Source: CAVOEB01 sp965249645
GTDB taxonomy: Bacteria > Pseudomonadota > Alphaproteobacteria > UBA828 > JAPUJA01
Reading direction: 5' to 3'
DNA: 64,000 bases
Assembly: GCA_965249645.1 (NCBI GenBank)
Contig: CBDFML010000012.1
Location: forward strand, 744,001 to 808,000
The notes beneath the pieces were generated by a model, which worked only from the letters and a program-made list of their open reading frames with translations, was not told the origin of the DNA and did no database searches. Of the stretch, positions 1-8,787 are shown one piece after another (positions within the stretch are counted from its first letter, which is position 1; every line of letters begins with the position of its first letter). The translations under genes and the position numbers were made by a program.

Positions 1-20
1 AAGAAAAAGTTACACGAGCC

Positions 21-932
21 ATGGCCAGAAACCTCCCCTCCCTCAAAGCGCTGCGGGCCTTCGAAGCCGCTGCCAGGCATCAAAGTTTTGTCGGTGCCGC
101 CGGCGAGCTCAATGTCACCCACGCGGCGATCAGCCGGCAGGTGCGCGAACTCGAAACCTGGTTGGACGCGCCCTTGTTTCGGCGTATCCACAGGGGCGTC
201 GTGCTGACGGAGCCCGGTGCGCGCTACGCCGGCGTGCTCGGCCGTGCGCTCGACCGCATCGCAGCGGCGACCGAAGAAGTTCTGCGGCCCGACGCCGCAG
301 GGCTGCTGCGCATCAGCGTCGAGATCTCCTTCGCCTCGCGCTGGCTTGTGCCCAGACTGGGGCGGTTCAGGGCCGCCCATCCGGATATTGATGTGGATAT
401 CGACCAGACGGACACGACTGACGATTTAAGCTCCGGCAGCGCCGATCTCGCGATTCGCTACGGTGAAGGCTATTGGCCGGGAACCCGGGTTACGCACCTC
501 TATGACATCCTGATTTTCCCGGTTTGCGCCCCATCCTTGCTCAGCGGCGAACATCCGCTTCGCGAGCCGGCGGATTTGCGCCATCATACCCTGCTGCACG
601 AGGAGCATCCCCGCTGGTGGGCGGAATGGCTCCATGCCGTGGGGGTGCACGATCTCGACCCGAGTCGCGGGCCGCGCTTCTCCAACATGGCTCTGACGCT
701 TGACGCGGCGCTGAACGGGCAGGGCGTTGCGCTGGGGGACAACGTGGTCGCCAAGGGCGACCTCGACGCCGGACGCCTGGTCAGGCCGTTCGAGCAGGAG
801 GTTGAATTCGAGGCTTATTATCTGGCCGAGCCCGACGTCACGCCGGCGCATCCAACCGTCGAGGCATTTCGGACCTGGCTTCTCGCCGAAATCGCACCGT
901 TTCGTGACCGGACCAAGTTGGCGCCGGGCTGA
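21..932 (+). CDS. LysR-family transcriptional regulator (GcvA-like)
   Basis: A 303-residue LysR-type regulator. The N-terminal winged helix-turn-helix lies at about residues 6-64, with the recognition helix around NVTHAAISRQVRELE (31-45), followed by the linker helix and an effector-binding type-2 periplasmic-binding fold from about residue 90. The start SLKALRAFEAAARH and the length are typical of the GcvA/AmpR branch, which usually controls a neighbouring metabolic gene. No divergent partner is visible because the window begins 20 bases upstream, so its target probably lies outside. The DNA-binding role is established for the family; the effector is unknown. Confidence 0.93.
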   Translation: MARNLPSLKALRAFEAAARHQSFVGAAGELNVTHAAISRQVRELETWLDAPLFRRIHRGVVLTEPGARYAGVLGRALDRIAAATEEVLRPDAAGLLRISVEISFASRWLVPRLGRFRAAHPDIDVDIDQTDTTDDLSSGSADLAIRYGEGYWPGTRVTHLYDILIFPVCAPSLLSGEHPLREPADLRHHTLLHEEHPRWWAEWLHAVGVHDLDPSRGPRFSNMALTLDAALNGQGVALGDNVVAKGDLDAGRLVRPFEQEVEFEAYYLAEPDVTPAHPTVEAFRTWLLAEIAPFRDRTKLAPG

Positions 933-1012
933 ACCGGCACGCGCATGGACCGTGGCGCCCGCCAAGCGTGTTAATCTCGCCGAGATATGGGCGGTGCCGC
1001 GGGAAGCAGGCC

Positions 1013-1572
1013 ATGGCAGCAGATAACGACGACGTTGCGGAACACGGCTCCGAGCCGTCGCCCGCCCGGTTCGACGATCCGATCGAATTCATCCATCGCG
1101 AGCATGATCGCCAGATCGTCATTCTAGGCGCCGTCGAACGGCTGGCCGAGGCGCCGGACGCCGGCGATGCCCGTGAAACCGCCGCCTATGCGCTGGACTA
1201 TCTGGAACGCGAGTTGCCGCTTCACGTCGAGGACGAGGAGCGTGATCTTTTTCCCCGACTCGCCCAACGAGTCACGGTGGACGACGGCTTCGACGACATT
1301 CTGGCCGCGTTGCAGGCAGAGCACGAGAGGCCGACGATGTCTACTGCCGGACGCTCATGGCCGACCTTCGTTGCCTCGCTGAGGGCAAGACGCTCGACGA
1401 TCCCCTCACCTTCGGCCACCAGGCCCGCGCCTTTGCCGGGTTCCAGCGCCGTCACCTGGCGTGGGAAAACAGCGTGCTCTTGCCGCTCGCGCGGCGCCGG
1501 CTCGATCCAAGCGATGCCGCCGATCTCCGCCGTACCATGACGGCGCGCCGCGGCGCGACCCACTCCGCATGA
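1013..1572 (+). pseudogene. Hemerythrin-like domain protein, frameshifted
   Basis: A hemerythrin HHE-domain protein split across two frames. The 5' part (from ATG 1013) carries FIHREHDRQ and LPLHVEDEERDLFPRL. The second half, in the -1 frame, carries EADDVYCRTLMADLRCLAEG and HLAWENSVLLPLA, ending at the TGA near 1570. His and Glu ligands of the di-iron four-helix bundle are present only when both frames are joined. The break is near 1325-1330, where GAGAGG would read correctly with one more G. This can be a real single-base deletion or a sequencing error. Family members bind oxygen or nitric oxide or serve as iron sensors; the specific role here is unknown. Confidence 0.75.
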
Positions 1573-2078
1573 ACCGGCCAATCGGTTGCGTGCGCGCGCG
1601 GAGCGCTTTCCTGGCGGCTGTCACAATTTTTCTGTTGCTCGGCGTCGCGTCGTCACCGGGCACCGCCCAATCCAACCCGGTGCTGGGCTTCGCCGTCGAC
1701 CGCTTGAGCGTCGAGACGGCGCAGGGCGGGAGGCACGAATTTTCCGTCGAACTTGCGCGCACGACCGAGCAGATGGCCCAGGGGCTGATGTTTCGCACCG
1801 AGCTTGCCGCCGATGCCGGCATGCTGTTCGATCTCGACCCGCCGCGCCGGGTCTCCATGTGGATGAAGAACACCCTGATCGCCCTCGACATGCTGTTCAT
1901 CGGGGCGGACGGCCGCATCGTGGCGATCGCGGTCGATACGACGCCCCGATCGCTCGAGCTGATCGATCCTGGCACGGCCGTGCGCGCCGTGCTCGAACTG
2001 CCCGCCGGCACCGCCGCCCGGCTCGGCATCGTAGCTGGCGATTTCGTGCGTTACGTCTGGTTCCCCTCTGCGCCCTGA
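1569..2078 (+). CDS. DUF192 family secreted protein
   Basis: A 169-residue DUF192 protein. I chose ATG 1569 because it puts a signal peptide at the N-terminus (basic MNRPIGCVRARS, then a hydrophobic stretch, cleavage near TAQS). An upstream in-frame start at 1461 would add a low-complexity arginine-rich tail overlapping the hemerythrin gene. The mature part has the family hallmarks ARTTEQMAQGLMFR, a MLF segment, and the MWMKNTLIALDMLFI core, followed by the VLELPAG...G motif. DUF192 proteins are small periplasmic beta-rich proteins of unknown biochemical function. The start overlaps the end of the preceding reading frame by 4 bases, suggesting translation from the same transcript. Confidence 0.88.
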   Translation: MNRPIGCVRARSAFLAAVTIFLLLGVASSPGTAQSNPVLGFAVDRLSVETAQGGRHEFSVELARTTEQMAQGLMFRTELAADAGMLFDLDPPRRVSMWMKNTLIALDMLFIGADGRIVAIAVDTTPRSLELIDPGTAVRAVLELPAGTAARLGIVAGDFVRYVWFPSAP

Positions 2079-2244
2079 GAGGTTCCCGCGATCGGCGTGG
2101 CTGAAACCCGGCAACTCCGGCGCTTCGACATCGGCCGGATCGTGGGCCTCGCGACGGCGGCGGAGGGATCTTCTGTCATGCTGCGAATAATCGCGTATTG
2201 TGTCCGTGGACGACAGACTTTACCTTCCGCGCAGCGGGCCGGCG

Positions 2245-2321
2245 CGGGGCGTGGCGCAGCCTGGTAGCGCATCTGCTTTGGGAGCAGAGGGTCGCCGGTT
2301 CAAATCCGGCCGCCCCGACCA
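2245..2321 (+). tRNA. tRNA-Pro (anticodon TGG)
   Basis: The 77-base sequence folds as a tRNA. The acceptor strands CGGGGCG (2245-2251) and CGCCCCG (2311-2317) pair perfectly. The anticodon loop in CTGCTTTGGGAGCAG exposes TGG, the T-arm is GCCGGTTCAAATCCGGC, and a discriminator A plus encoded CCA follow. It reads CCN proline codons. It lies 44 bases upstream of the NDUFS4-like gene. Confidence 0.97.
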
Positions 2322-2364
2322 CCGCCCGGTTCAAGACCCGATACGCATCGGAGAACGGCATAGC

Positions 2365-2658
2365 ATGGACGTTCGCATTTATAAGCCAGCCAAGACTGCG
2401 ATGCAGTCGGGGCGGGCCAACACCAAGGGCTGGGTGCTCGAGTTCGAGCCCAGCGGGCCCAAGGAGATTGATTCCCTGATGGGCTGGACCGGTTCCGCCG
2501 ACACCCGCCGCCAGCTTTTGTTGCGCTTTGCCACCTGCGAAGACGCGATCGCCTATGCCGAGCGCCGTGGCCTGTCCTATCGGGTGGCTCTGCCCCGCGA
2601 GCGCACGGCCAAGCACAAGACCTACGCCGAAAATTTCGCGTTCCGAAGAGTAATCTGA
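2365..2658 (+). CDS. NADH dehydrogenase accessory subunit, NDUFS4-like (ETC complex I conserved region)
   Basis: A 97-residue protein matching the ETC complex I (NDUFS4/18-kDa) family found in Alphaproteobacteria and mitochondria. It has MDVRIYKPAKTAMQSG at the start, WVLEFEP, the signature MGWTGSADTRRQ, a region equivalent to FATCEDAIAYAERRG, and the terminal KTYAENFAFRR. The family stabilises the NADH-oxidising arm of respiratory complex I. I took ATG 2365; longer in-frame starts run back through tRNA-Pro and are not credible. The gene stands alone between two tRNA genes, as is common for this subunit. Confidence 0.92.
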   Translation: MDVRIYKPAKTAMQSGRANTKGWVLEFEPSGPKEIDSLMGWTGSADTRRQLLLRFATCEDAIAYAERRGLSYRVALPRERTAKHKTYAENFAFRRVI

Positions 2659-2697
2659 GTATGGCGGTTCGTGCTGCCGTCGTTGCGGTGGGTCTGC

Positions 2698-2774
2698 GCG
2701 CCCTTAGCTCAGCTGGATAGAGCAACAGCCTTCTAAGCTGTAGGTCCCAGGTTCGAATCCTGGAGGGCGCGCCA
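2698..2774 (+). tRNA. tRNA-Arg (anticodon TCT)
   Basis: Acceptor strands GCGCCCT (2698-2704) and AGGGCGC (2764-2770) pair perfectly. The D-arm AGCTCAGCTGGATAGAGC, an anticodon stem-loop CAGCCTTCTAAGCTG exposing TCT, the T-arm CCAGGTTCGAATCCTGG, discriminator G and encoded CCA are all present. It decodes AGA/AGG arginine codons. Confidence 0.97.
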
Positions 2775-2987
2775 ATCTCCCGATTTTGGTTAACCTGTTG
2801 ATCCGCCAGCGCCATTGCCGTTGACAAGCGGGAGCCCCGCCTGTACGAATTTCGTAGACTCTTTGAGGAGGACGTTCGGCGGTTCGGCGGGACCGGCGTA
2901 AGGATAAAAGTAAGGCGCCCCAATTCCGCCACGCTCGAACGCTAGAAGAGACGAAGTGATAACCGTTTAGGGAGAGGACCAAACAAC

Positions 2988-4085
2988 ATGTCACGTATTC
3001 TGAAGTCTATCGCGGCGTCGGCGGCCCTCGTGGCCGGTGTCGCCATTGCCGGGTCGGTCGTTGTGCCAGCCGAGGCGCAAGCTGGCGAGCTCAGCATTCT
3101 TACCTGGGAAGGCTATGCCGACCCGGGCATCACCGGGAAGTTCGAGGAAGAGTCGGGTTGCGTCATCAGCCGCACCTATGTTGGCTCGAACGATGAATTC
3201 CCGGCCAAACTGGCGGGTGGCAGCTCGGCGTATGACGCCGTCTCGCCGTCGGTCGACACCACGGGCATTCTCGCCAAGATGGGCGTCGTCGAGCCGATCT
3301 CGATGGATCTGCTTCCCCTTTGGGACGACATCTACGAGGGCTTCCAGGTTCATCCCAGCGTCACGGGCGAAGAGGGCTGGATGCCGCCGGATGGCCATAT
3401 CTGGGCCTCGCCCTATGCCTGGGGCTCGATCGCCTGGATGTACAACGCCGACGAATTCGATACCCCGCCGGATTCGATTGGAATCATGTGGGATCCCGCC
3501 TACGCCGGCAAACTCTCGATCTGGGACGACAAGACCAACATCTATGCGGTTGCGCGTTATCTCTACGGCCGTGATGCGCCGGTCTACGACTTGTCCGACG
3601 AGCAGCTCGCGGAAGTGCGCGACAAGCTGATCGATTCGAAGCCGCAGATGCGCAAGTTCTGGTCGACCGCGGGCGAGCTGGTCAACCTCTACGCCAACGG
3701 CGAGGTCGTCCTGTCCAACACCTGGGGCGGCTACCAGTCGGCGTTGCTCATCGAGCAGGGCATCAACATGGTCGAGTTCATCCCCAAGGAGAAGGCGGAT
3801 GGCTGGCAGGATGCCTGGCAGATCGTCAAGGGCACGCCGAACATGGAGTGCGCGAAGCAGTTCGTGACCTACATGCAGACGCCGCATGCCCAGTGCCAGA
3901 TGTCGACGATCATGGGCTATTCCATGGCCAACGCCGCGGCGGCCAAGGAGTGCCTCTCGCCTGAGATGTATGAAGCGCTTCATCAGGGCGACTGGGTCTA
4001 TTTCGACGGCCTCGACTTCTGGCAGGAGCCGATCCGGGTCGACAAGATGATTGAGACCTGGAACGCGGTTAAGGCGGCCCAGTAA
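2988..4085 (+). CDS. ABC transporter periplasmic substrate-binding protein, spermidine/putrescine (PotD/PotF) type
   Basis: A 365-residue extracellular binding protein with a signal peptide (MSRILKSIAASAALVAGVAIAG..., cleavage near AEAQA-GE at about residue 32). The mature start LSILTWEGYADPGITGKFEEESG is the classical opening of the PotD/PotF family. It would capture a polyamine or other cationic amine in the periplasm and deliver it to the two downstream permeases. A good ribosome-binding site (AGGGAGAGG) precedes ATG 2988. A strong hairpin separates it from the ATPase gene, consistent with higher expression of the binding protein. The substrate is not provable from sequence; the locus also holds amine-metabolising families. 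Confidence 0.92.
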   Translation: MSRILKSIAASAALVAGVAIAGSVVVPAEAQAGELSILTWEGYADPGITGKFEEESGCVISRTYVGSNDEFPAKLAGGSSAYDAVSPSVDTTGILAKMGVVEPISMDLLPLWDDIYEGFQVHPSVTGEEGWMPPDGHIWASPYAWGSIAWMYNADEFDTPPDSIGIMWDPAYAGKLSIWDDKTNIYAVARYLYGRDAPVYDLSDEQLAEVRDKLIDSKPQMRKFWSTAGELVNLYANGEVVLSNTWGGYQSALLIEQGINMVEFIPKEKADGWQDAWQIVKGTPNMECAKQFVTYMQTPHAQCQMSTIMGYSMANAAAAKECLSPEMYEALHQGDWVYFDGLDFWQEPIRVDKMIETWNAVKAAQ

Positions 4086-4115
4086 CCGGGCAGCCTTCAA
4101 GGCAAGCAGTCAGAG

Positions 4116-4146
4116 CCGGGCGGGGATGTCCGTCATCCCCGCTCGG
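4116..4146 (+). terminator. Intercistronic hairpin between binding-protein and ATPase genes
   Basis: A 13-base-pair stem (CCGGGCGGGGATG with CATCCCCGCTCGG, one G-T pair) closes a 5-base loop TCCGT. No T-tract follows, so it is unlikely to be a strong intrinsic terminator. Such hairpins after binding-protein genes commonly protect the upstream mRNA or allow partial read-through. Confidence 0.6.
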
Positions 4147-4250
4147 AACTCTGTATAGGGCACATTCAACGAGCGACCCCGGACTGCGGGGCGGGCGGCG
4201 CGTTTCGCGGGTACAAATCCTGTAGTGGCTAGAGGGCCGGTTTCAAAGTC

Positions 4251-5378
4251 ATGGGCAACATCATCGAGTTACAGGGTCTGAACAAGAGCTTCCCTGGGGG
4301 CGTCAAGGCGGTTGACGATGTCAACCTGACCATCGAGGAAGGCGAGTTCCTGACCATGCTGGGCCCGTCGGGCTGCGGCAAGACGACGACGCTCCGGATC
4401 ATCGGTGGCTTCGAGTTTGCCGACAGCGGCCGGGTCATCCTCGACGGCGAGGATATAACCGATGAGCCGCCCTATCGCCGGCCACTGAACATGATGTTCC
4501 AGGATTTCGCGCTGTTTCCCCATATGACGGTGGAGCAAAACATCGGTTACGGGCTGAAGCTGGGCGGCGCGAACAGGGCTGAGATTGCCGAGACGGTCGC
4601 CACCTCGCTCAAGACCATCGAGCTCGAGGACAAGGCGAACAACCGGCCCCACGAGCTTTCGATCGGTCAGCGTCAGCGCGTTGCGCTGGCCCGCGCGCTG
4701 GTGCGCCGGCCCAAGGTTTTGCTGCTCGACGAACCGATGTCGGCGCTCGACGCGAAGCTGCGCGAGACGATGCAGGTCGAGCTCAAGCATCTGCACGAAA
4801 TGCTGGGCCTGACGTTCATCATGGTGACCCACGACCAGACGGAATCGCTGGTCATGTCGGATCGCATCATGGTCATGAACAAGGGGCGGATCGTGCAGGT
4901 CGGCACGCCGACCGAGCTCTACGACCAGCCAGGGTCGCCCTATGTGGCGAACTTCCTGGGCACTTCGAACATGCTGGTCGCCAAGGTCAGCGAAGTGACG
5001 GGCGACACGGTGGTCGTCCAGACCGGCAACAACGCGATCCGCGTGAGCGACAGTGGCAAGAATCCGAAAGTCGGGGGCCAGGTGATGCTCTCGATTCGCC
5101 CGGAAAAGATTCGCATGCTATCGGGCGGCGCGGCGGCGCCCGACGGCTTCAACGTCATTTCCGCCACGCTGCGCGAGCATTTCTTCCACGGCGGCTCGGC
5201 GCAAATCGCCTTCGATGTCGGCGGCGACAAGCCCGTGGTGGTCCACCACCAGCTCGATTCAGCTTCCTCGCAGGGTCAGCTTCCGGCACCCGGCAGCGAA
5301 GTCCAGTTGACCGTTGATCCGGCCTCCGTCACTCTGTTCGAGCATGTCGAGGCCTACGAGGCGGAGGATCGGCTGTGA
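4251..5378 (+). CDS. Polyamine-type ABC transporter ATPase (PotA-like)
   Basis: A 375-residue ATPase of the MalK/PotA group. Walker A GPSGCGKTT is at about 38-46, the Q-loop MMFQDFALFPHM at about 81-92, Walker B VLLLDEP at about 156-162, and the switch histidine in MVTHDQTES. A C-terminal TOBE/regulatory domain (about 280-370) contains VMLSIRPEKIR. The ABC signature is LSIGQ rather than LSGGQ (136-140), a tolerated variant. Its stop overlaps the next permease start by 4 bases, so the ATPase and the permeases form one transcription unit. It powers uptake through the two permeases that follow. Confidence 0.94.
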   Translation: MGNIIELQGLNKSFPGGVKAVDDVNLTIEEGEFLTMLGPSGCGKTTTLRIIGGFEFADSGRVILDGEDITDEPPYRRPLNMMFQDFALFPHMTVEQNIGYGLKLGGANRAEIAETVATSLKTIELEDKANNRPHELSIGQRQRVALARALVRRPKVLLLDEPMSALDAKLRETMQVELKHLHEMLGLTFIMVTHDQTESLVMSDRIMVMNKGRIVQVGTPTELYDQPGSPYVANFLGTSNMLVAKVSEVTGDTVVVQTGNNAIRVSDSGKNPKVGGQVMLSIRPEKIRMLSGGAAAPDGFNVISATLREHFFHGGSAQIAFDVGGDKPVVVHHQLDSASSQGQLPAPGSEVQLTVDPASVTLFEHVEAYEAEDRL

Positions 5379-6256
5379 GTAGCCGTAGGAGTTATGCCCA
5401 GCGGCGCCGTATGGGCGCCATTGCACTGCTTTCCGGGCCGATGGCGTGGTGGGGCGTGGTGCTGCTGACGCCTTACGTGATCATGTTCCTGATCAGCTTT
5501 TATTCGCGCCAGTTTCCGCTCCACATCCCCGATTTTCAGTTCGGCAACTACGGCATCCTCTTCACCGACCCGCAGTACTACATCGTGATGCTGCGCAGCC
5601 TGAAGATCGCGGCGTTCGTCTCGATCCTGGCGTTCCTGATTTCCTACCCGCTGACCTATTACCTGGTGTTCAAGGTCAAATCGCCGCGCGTGCGCCTTAT
5701 GCTCTACGTCGCGACCATCATCCCGCTGTGGGTTTCCTACCTGCTGCGCGCCTATACCTGGAAGACCATCCTGGGCAGCGAGGGTATCCTTAATTCGCTG
5801 CTGATGTGGATCGGCATCACCGACGAGCCGATTACCTTCTTCCTCTACAACCAGACGGCCATGGTTATCACCATGGCATATATTTTTACGCCCTTCATGG
5901 TGATGCCGCTGTTTGCCACGCTTGAAAAGATCCCGCGCAGCCTGATCGAGGGTTCGAAGGATCTGGGCGTCGGTCCCTACCGGACCTTCTTCAAGATCAC
6001 CCTGCCGCTGTCGGTGCCGGGCATCCTGGCGGGCTTTACGTTTACGTTCTGCCTGGCTGCGGGTGATTTCATTTCGCCCATCCTGGTCGGCGGGCCGTAT
6101 TCGAACATGATAGCCAACGTCGTGGCGACCCAGTTCGGCATGGCCATGAACTGGCCTCTGGGCTCGGCGATCGCGGTGGTGATTCTGATCATCGTGGTCG
6201 GTATCCTGACCCTGTCCGACCGCTTCGAGCGGGTCGGCCGATTGAATTTGGGATAG
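5375..6256 (+). CDS. ABC transporter permease, PotB-like
   Basis: A 293-residue inner-membrane permease of the binding-protein-dependent type with about six hydrophobic helices. The cytoplasmic EAA loop, which contacts the ATPase, is represented by LIEGSKDLGVGPYRTFFKITLPLS in the C-terminal half. The GTG start at 5375 overlaps the end of the ATPase gene (GTGA), implying translational coupling. Together with the next gene it forms the heterodimeric channel of the importer. Confidence 0.93.
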   Translation: MSSRRSYAQRRRMGAIALLSGPMAWWGVVLLTPYVIMFLISFYSRQFPLHIPDFQFGNYGILFTDPQYYIVMLRSLKIAAFVSILAFLISYPLTYYLVFKVKSPRVRLMLYVATIIPLWVSYLLRAYTWKTILGSEGILNSLLMWIGITDEPITFFLYNQTAMVITMAYIFTPFMVMPLFATLEKIPRSLIEGSKDLGVGPYRTFFKITLPLSVPGILAGFTFTFCLAAGDFISPILVGGPYSNMIANVVATQFGMAMNWPLGSAIAVVILIIVVGILTLSDRFERVGRLNLG

Positions 6257-6260
6257 CGCA

Positions 6261-7130
6261 ATGACCGCGATTTCAACAGAAACCGGAGCCGGGCGGCGGG
6301 TTCAAACCAGGCGCTTTCGCTTCGACATCGGCAGCCCGACGACGACGCGCCGCGCGCTTGCCATCGCGGCCGCGGTTGCGCTCGCCTATCTCTGGGCGCC
6401 GATCGTCTGCCTCATGCTGTTCAGCTTTAACTCGAACTCGATTACCAAGCTGCCGCTGACCGGCTGGACCCTCGACTGGTACGTCTTGGCGCTGTCCAAC
6501 GAGCGGCTGATGGATTCCGTCGTCAACAGCCTCATTGTCGCCGCCTGCGCCGTGGTGATTTGCATGGTGATCGGCATTCCCACCGCGCTGGCGCTCGACC
6601 GTTACGATTTTCCCGGTAAGACCGCGTTCCGCCGCATGGTTATCCTGCCCTACGTGCTGCCCGGCTTGATCACCGGCGTCGCCATGCTCAGCTTCTTCTC
6701 GATGGTCGGCGTTCGGCTCAGCCTGCTCACGGTCATCGTCGGCCACGGCACCGCACTCACGGGCATCGTGGTGACCAACGTGTTCGCGCGCCTGCAGCGC
6801 TTCGACCGGCGCATCGAGGAGGCTTCGGCCGACCTCGGCGCGAAGCCGTTCCAGACCTTCTGGTACGTAACCTTCCCCAACATCCGCTCCGCCGTCGTCG
6901 GCTCGTCACTGATCGCCTTTACCCTGTCGTTTGACGAGATTCCGGTCACGTTCTTCCTGACCGGGCGCGACAACACCCTGCCGATGTATATCTGGTCGAC
7001 CATCCGGCGCGGCATGACGCCCGAGATCAACGCCATCGGGTCGATCATCATCGCGGTGTCGGTGGTTCTGTTGTTCGTTTCCGTCTTTATCATGGCCGAC
7101 GATGGACCGGGCAAGCGGCTCAAAAAATAG
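6261..7130 (+). CDS. ABC transporter permease, PotC-like
   Basis: A 289-residue second permease. After a polar N-terminus of about 30 residues come about six membrane helices and an EAA loop with EASADLGAKPFQTFWYVTFP. It starts 4 bases after the stop of the PotB-like gene, so it is clearly co-transcribed. FDEIPVTFFLTG near the C-terminus is typical of PotC/YdcV permeases. It completes the importer. Confidence 0.93.
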   Translation: MTAISTETGAGRRVQTRRFRFDIGSPTTTRRALAIAAAVALAYLWAPIVCLMLFSFNSNSITKLPLTGWTLDWYVLALSNERLMDSVVNSLIVAACAVVICMVIGIPTALALDRYDFPGKTAFRRMVILPYVLPGLITGVAMLSFFSMVGVRLSLLTVIVGHGTALTGIVVTNVFARLQRFDRRIEEASADLGAKPFQTFWYVTFPNIRSAVVGSSLIAFTLSFDEIPVTFFLTGRDNTLPMYIWSTIRRGMTPEINAIGSIIIAVSVVLLFVSVFIMADDGPGKRLKK

Positions 7131-7292
7131 CCCGCGCACCTCGGTGCGCCGGACCGACCGGGTGGTGGCAGCGCCGCCTCGGCCGGCGGGAACGCGCCCG
7201 CATCCCGCCCGCGCACCGCGTCCCGAGGCGATGCACGATATCGAGGGCGTCTTTCACTATCTCGACACCAAGCGCCGCGCCCGCGTCATCCA

Positions 7293-8753
7293 GTGAGCGA
7301 CCTCGAAGATTTCATAAACCAGCCGGGCCGTGCCGAGCGGGTTCGCGAGGTCGGTAAGTTCGCCGTTAGCCTTGGCGTCGAGATGATTTATTTCCAGTAC
7401 ATTTCCGTAACCGGACGGATCATCGGCAAGGCGATTCCGGTCGAGCATTGGGAGAACATCGCACAAAAGGGCGTGCAAACCGTCTACGGCGCCGTAACCC
7501 ACGCTTTTGCCGACCGGCACGGCAACTTCCTCGGCTTCGATACCACCCAGTCGGAACTGGTTGCGATCCCCGAACCCGAGACCTTCTGCCAGTTGCCCTG
7601 GAACAAGGCGATGGGCCGGGTCTTCTGCACCTTGTTTCGCAACCGCGAAGACCGCGAAGATCCGGGCGGTATCTTCTCCGCCGACTGCCGCGGCAACCTG
7701 CGGCGCGCCTCCGAGAAGTTCGCGCAGGATCACGATGGCTTGCGGCTTCGGCTCGGTTGCGAACCCGAGATGCTGTGGCTCAACCGCGGTCCCGACGGCA
7801 AACCCGACGGCGGCCCGACCAAGCCCTACGCTTATCATATCGATCAGTTTGAAATTCTCAGCGGCGTCGTCCTGAGCGCGCATCGTTACGGCAAGGCAAT
7901 GGGGCTCGACATGATCCAGGCGGATCACGAGGATGCGCCGGGCATGATGGAGCAGAACTGGCAATACGACGATTGCCTGCGCACCGCCGATCGCCTCACG
8001 ACGTTTCGTCAGATCTGTGCCCAGGTCGCGCGCGAGAACAACCTGATCGCCATGTTCATGGCAAAATCCTACGAAGGCATCTCGGGCAATGGCTGCCATC
8101 ACAACATGTCGCTCTGGCGCGGCGGAAGCGACGAGACCGTCGCTCCCGAAATCGACCCGCTGCCCGGCTCGCCGGAGATTTACGCCTACAGCAAGGGCGG
8201 CCAGAACGTCTATGCCTCCGAGGGCGACGGCTGGATGCCGAGCGCATTGGGCCTGAACTGCATCGCCGGGCTCGTCAAACATATGCGCGCGCTCACCGCG
8301 ATCGGCTGTTCCACGGTCAACTCCTATCGCCGAATGATGGAGACCGGCCTCTGGGCACCGGTCTTTGCCGACTGGGGCCTGCAGAACCGGACTTGCGGCT
8401 TGCGCGTCTCTTCGTCCGACCGCATGGAGTACCGGGCGGTGGATTCCATGGTCAATCCCTACCTGATGTGCAGTGCGATGCTGGCGGCGTTCGACGACGG
8501 CTTGAAGAACAATCTGGACGCCGGCGAGCCCGAAACCCGCAGCGCCTACGAACTGCGCGCGGAGGGCAAGGCGCAACTGCCCATGAATTTGGGCGAGGCG
8601 CTCACCGCGCTCGACGCCGACGACGTGATCAAGGCCGCACTGCCCGGCGATATGTATCGCTGCTACGAGCATTACAAGCGCGACGAGTGGGAGCGCTTCA
8701 ACGCGACACTCACCGAGTGGGACATCGACACCTATCTCGACTGTCTGCCGTGA
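7293..8753 (+). CDS. Glutamine-synthetase-family ligase (possibly gamma-glutamylamine synthetase)
   Basis: A 486-residue GS-family protein with an N-terminal beta-Grasp part and a C-terminal catalytic part. ATP and metal motifs are recognisable: RLGCEPEMLW (the glutamate strand), GISGNGCHHNMSLW (GNGxHxHxS-type loop), NSYRRMME and NRTCGLRVSS...RMEYRAVDS...NPYL. The usual NSYKRL...EAP element is changed, so it is not the canonical assimilatory GlnA. Family members of this kind ligate glutamate to amines such as putrescine (PuuA-like). Its position straight after an amine importer favours that reading, but the substrate is inferred. GTG 7293 is taken as start because the N-terminal fold would be truncated from later ATGs. 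Confidence 0.85.
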   Translation: MSDLEDFINQPGRAERVREVGKFAVSLGVEMIYFQYISVTGRIIGKAIPVEHWENIAQKGVQTVYGAVTHAFADRHGNFLGFDTTQSELVAIPEPETFCQLPWNKAMGRVFCTLFRNREDREDPGGIFSADCRGNLRRASEKFAQDHDGLRLRLGCEPEMLWLNRGPDGKPDGGPTKPYAYHIDQFEILSGVVLSAHRYGKAMGLDMIQADHEDAPGMMEQNWQYDDCLRTADRLTTFRQICAQVARENNLIAMFMAKSYEGISGNGCHHNMSLWRGGSDETVAPEIDPLPGSPEIYAYSKGGQNVYASEGDGWMPSALGLNCIAGLVKHMRALTAIGCSTVNSYRRMMETGLWAPVFADWGLQNRTCGLRVSSSDRMEYRAVDSMVNPYLMCSAMLAAFDDGLKNNLDAGEPETRSAYELRAEGKAQLPMNLGEALTALDADDVIKAALPGDMYRCYEHYKRDEWERFNATLTEWDIDTYLDCLP

Positions 8754-8787
8754 CGCCCCTGCGTCGCGCCCGACGAGGAGCGATGCG

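Noticed and set aside
7231..7296. A 21-codon frame (MHDIEGVFHYLDTKRRARVIQ) whose stop overlaps the GTG of the GS-like gene
   Set aside because: The overlap is suggestive, but it is very short, has no proper ribosome-binding site (GAGG is only 2 bases away), and no recognised family.
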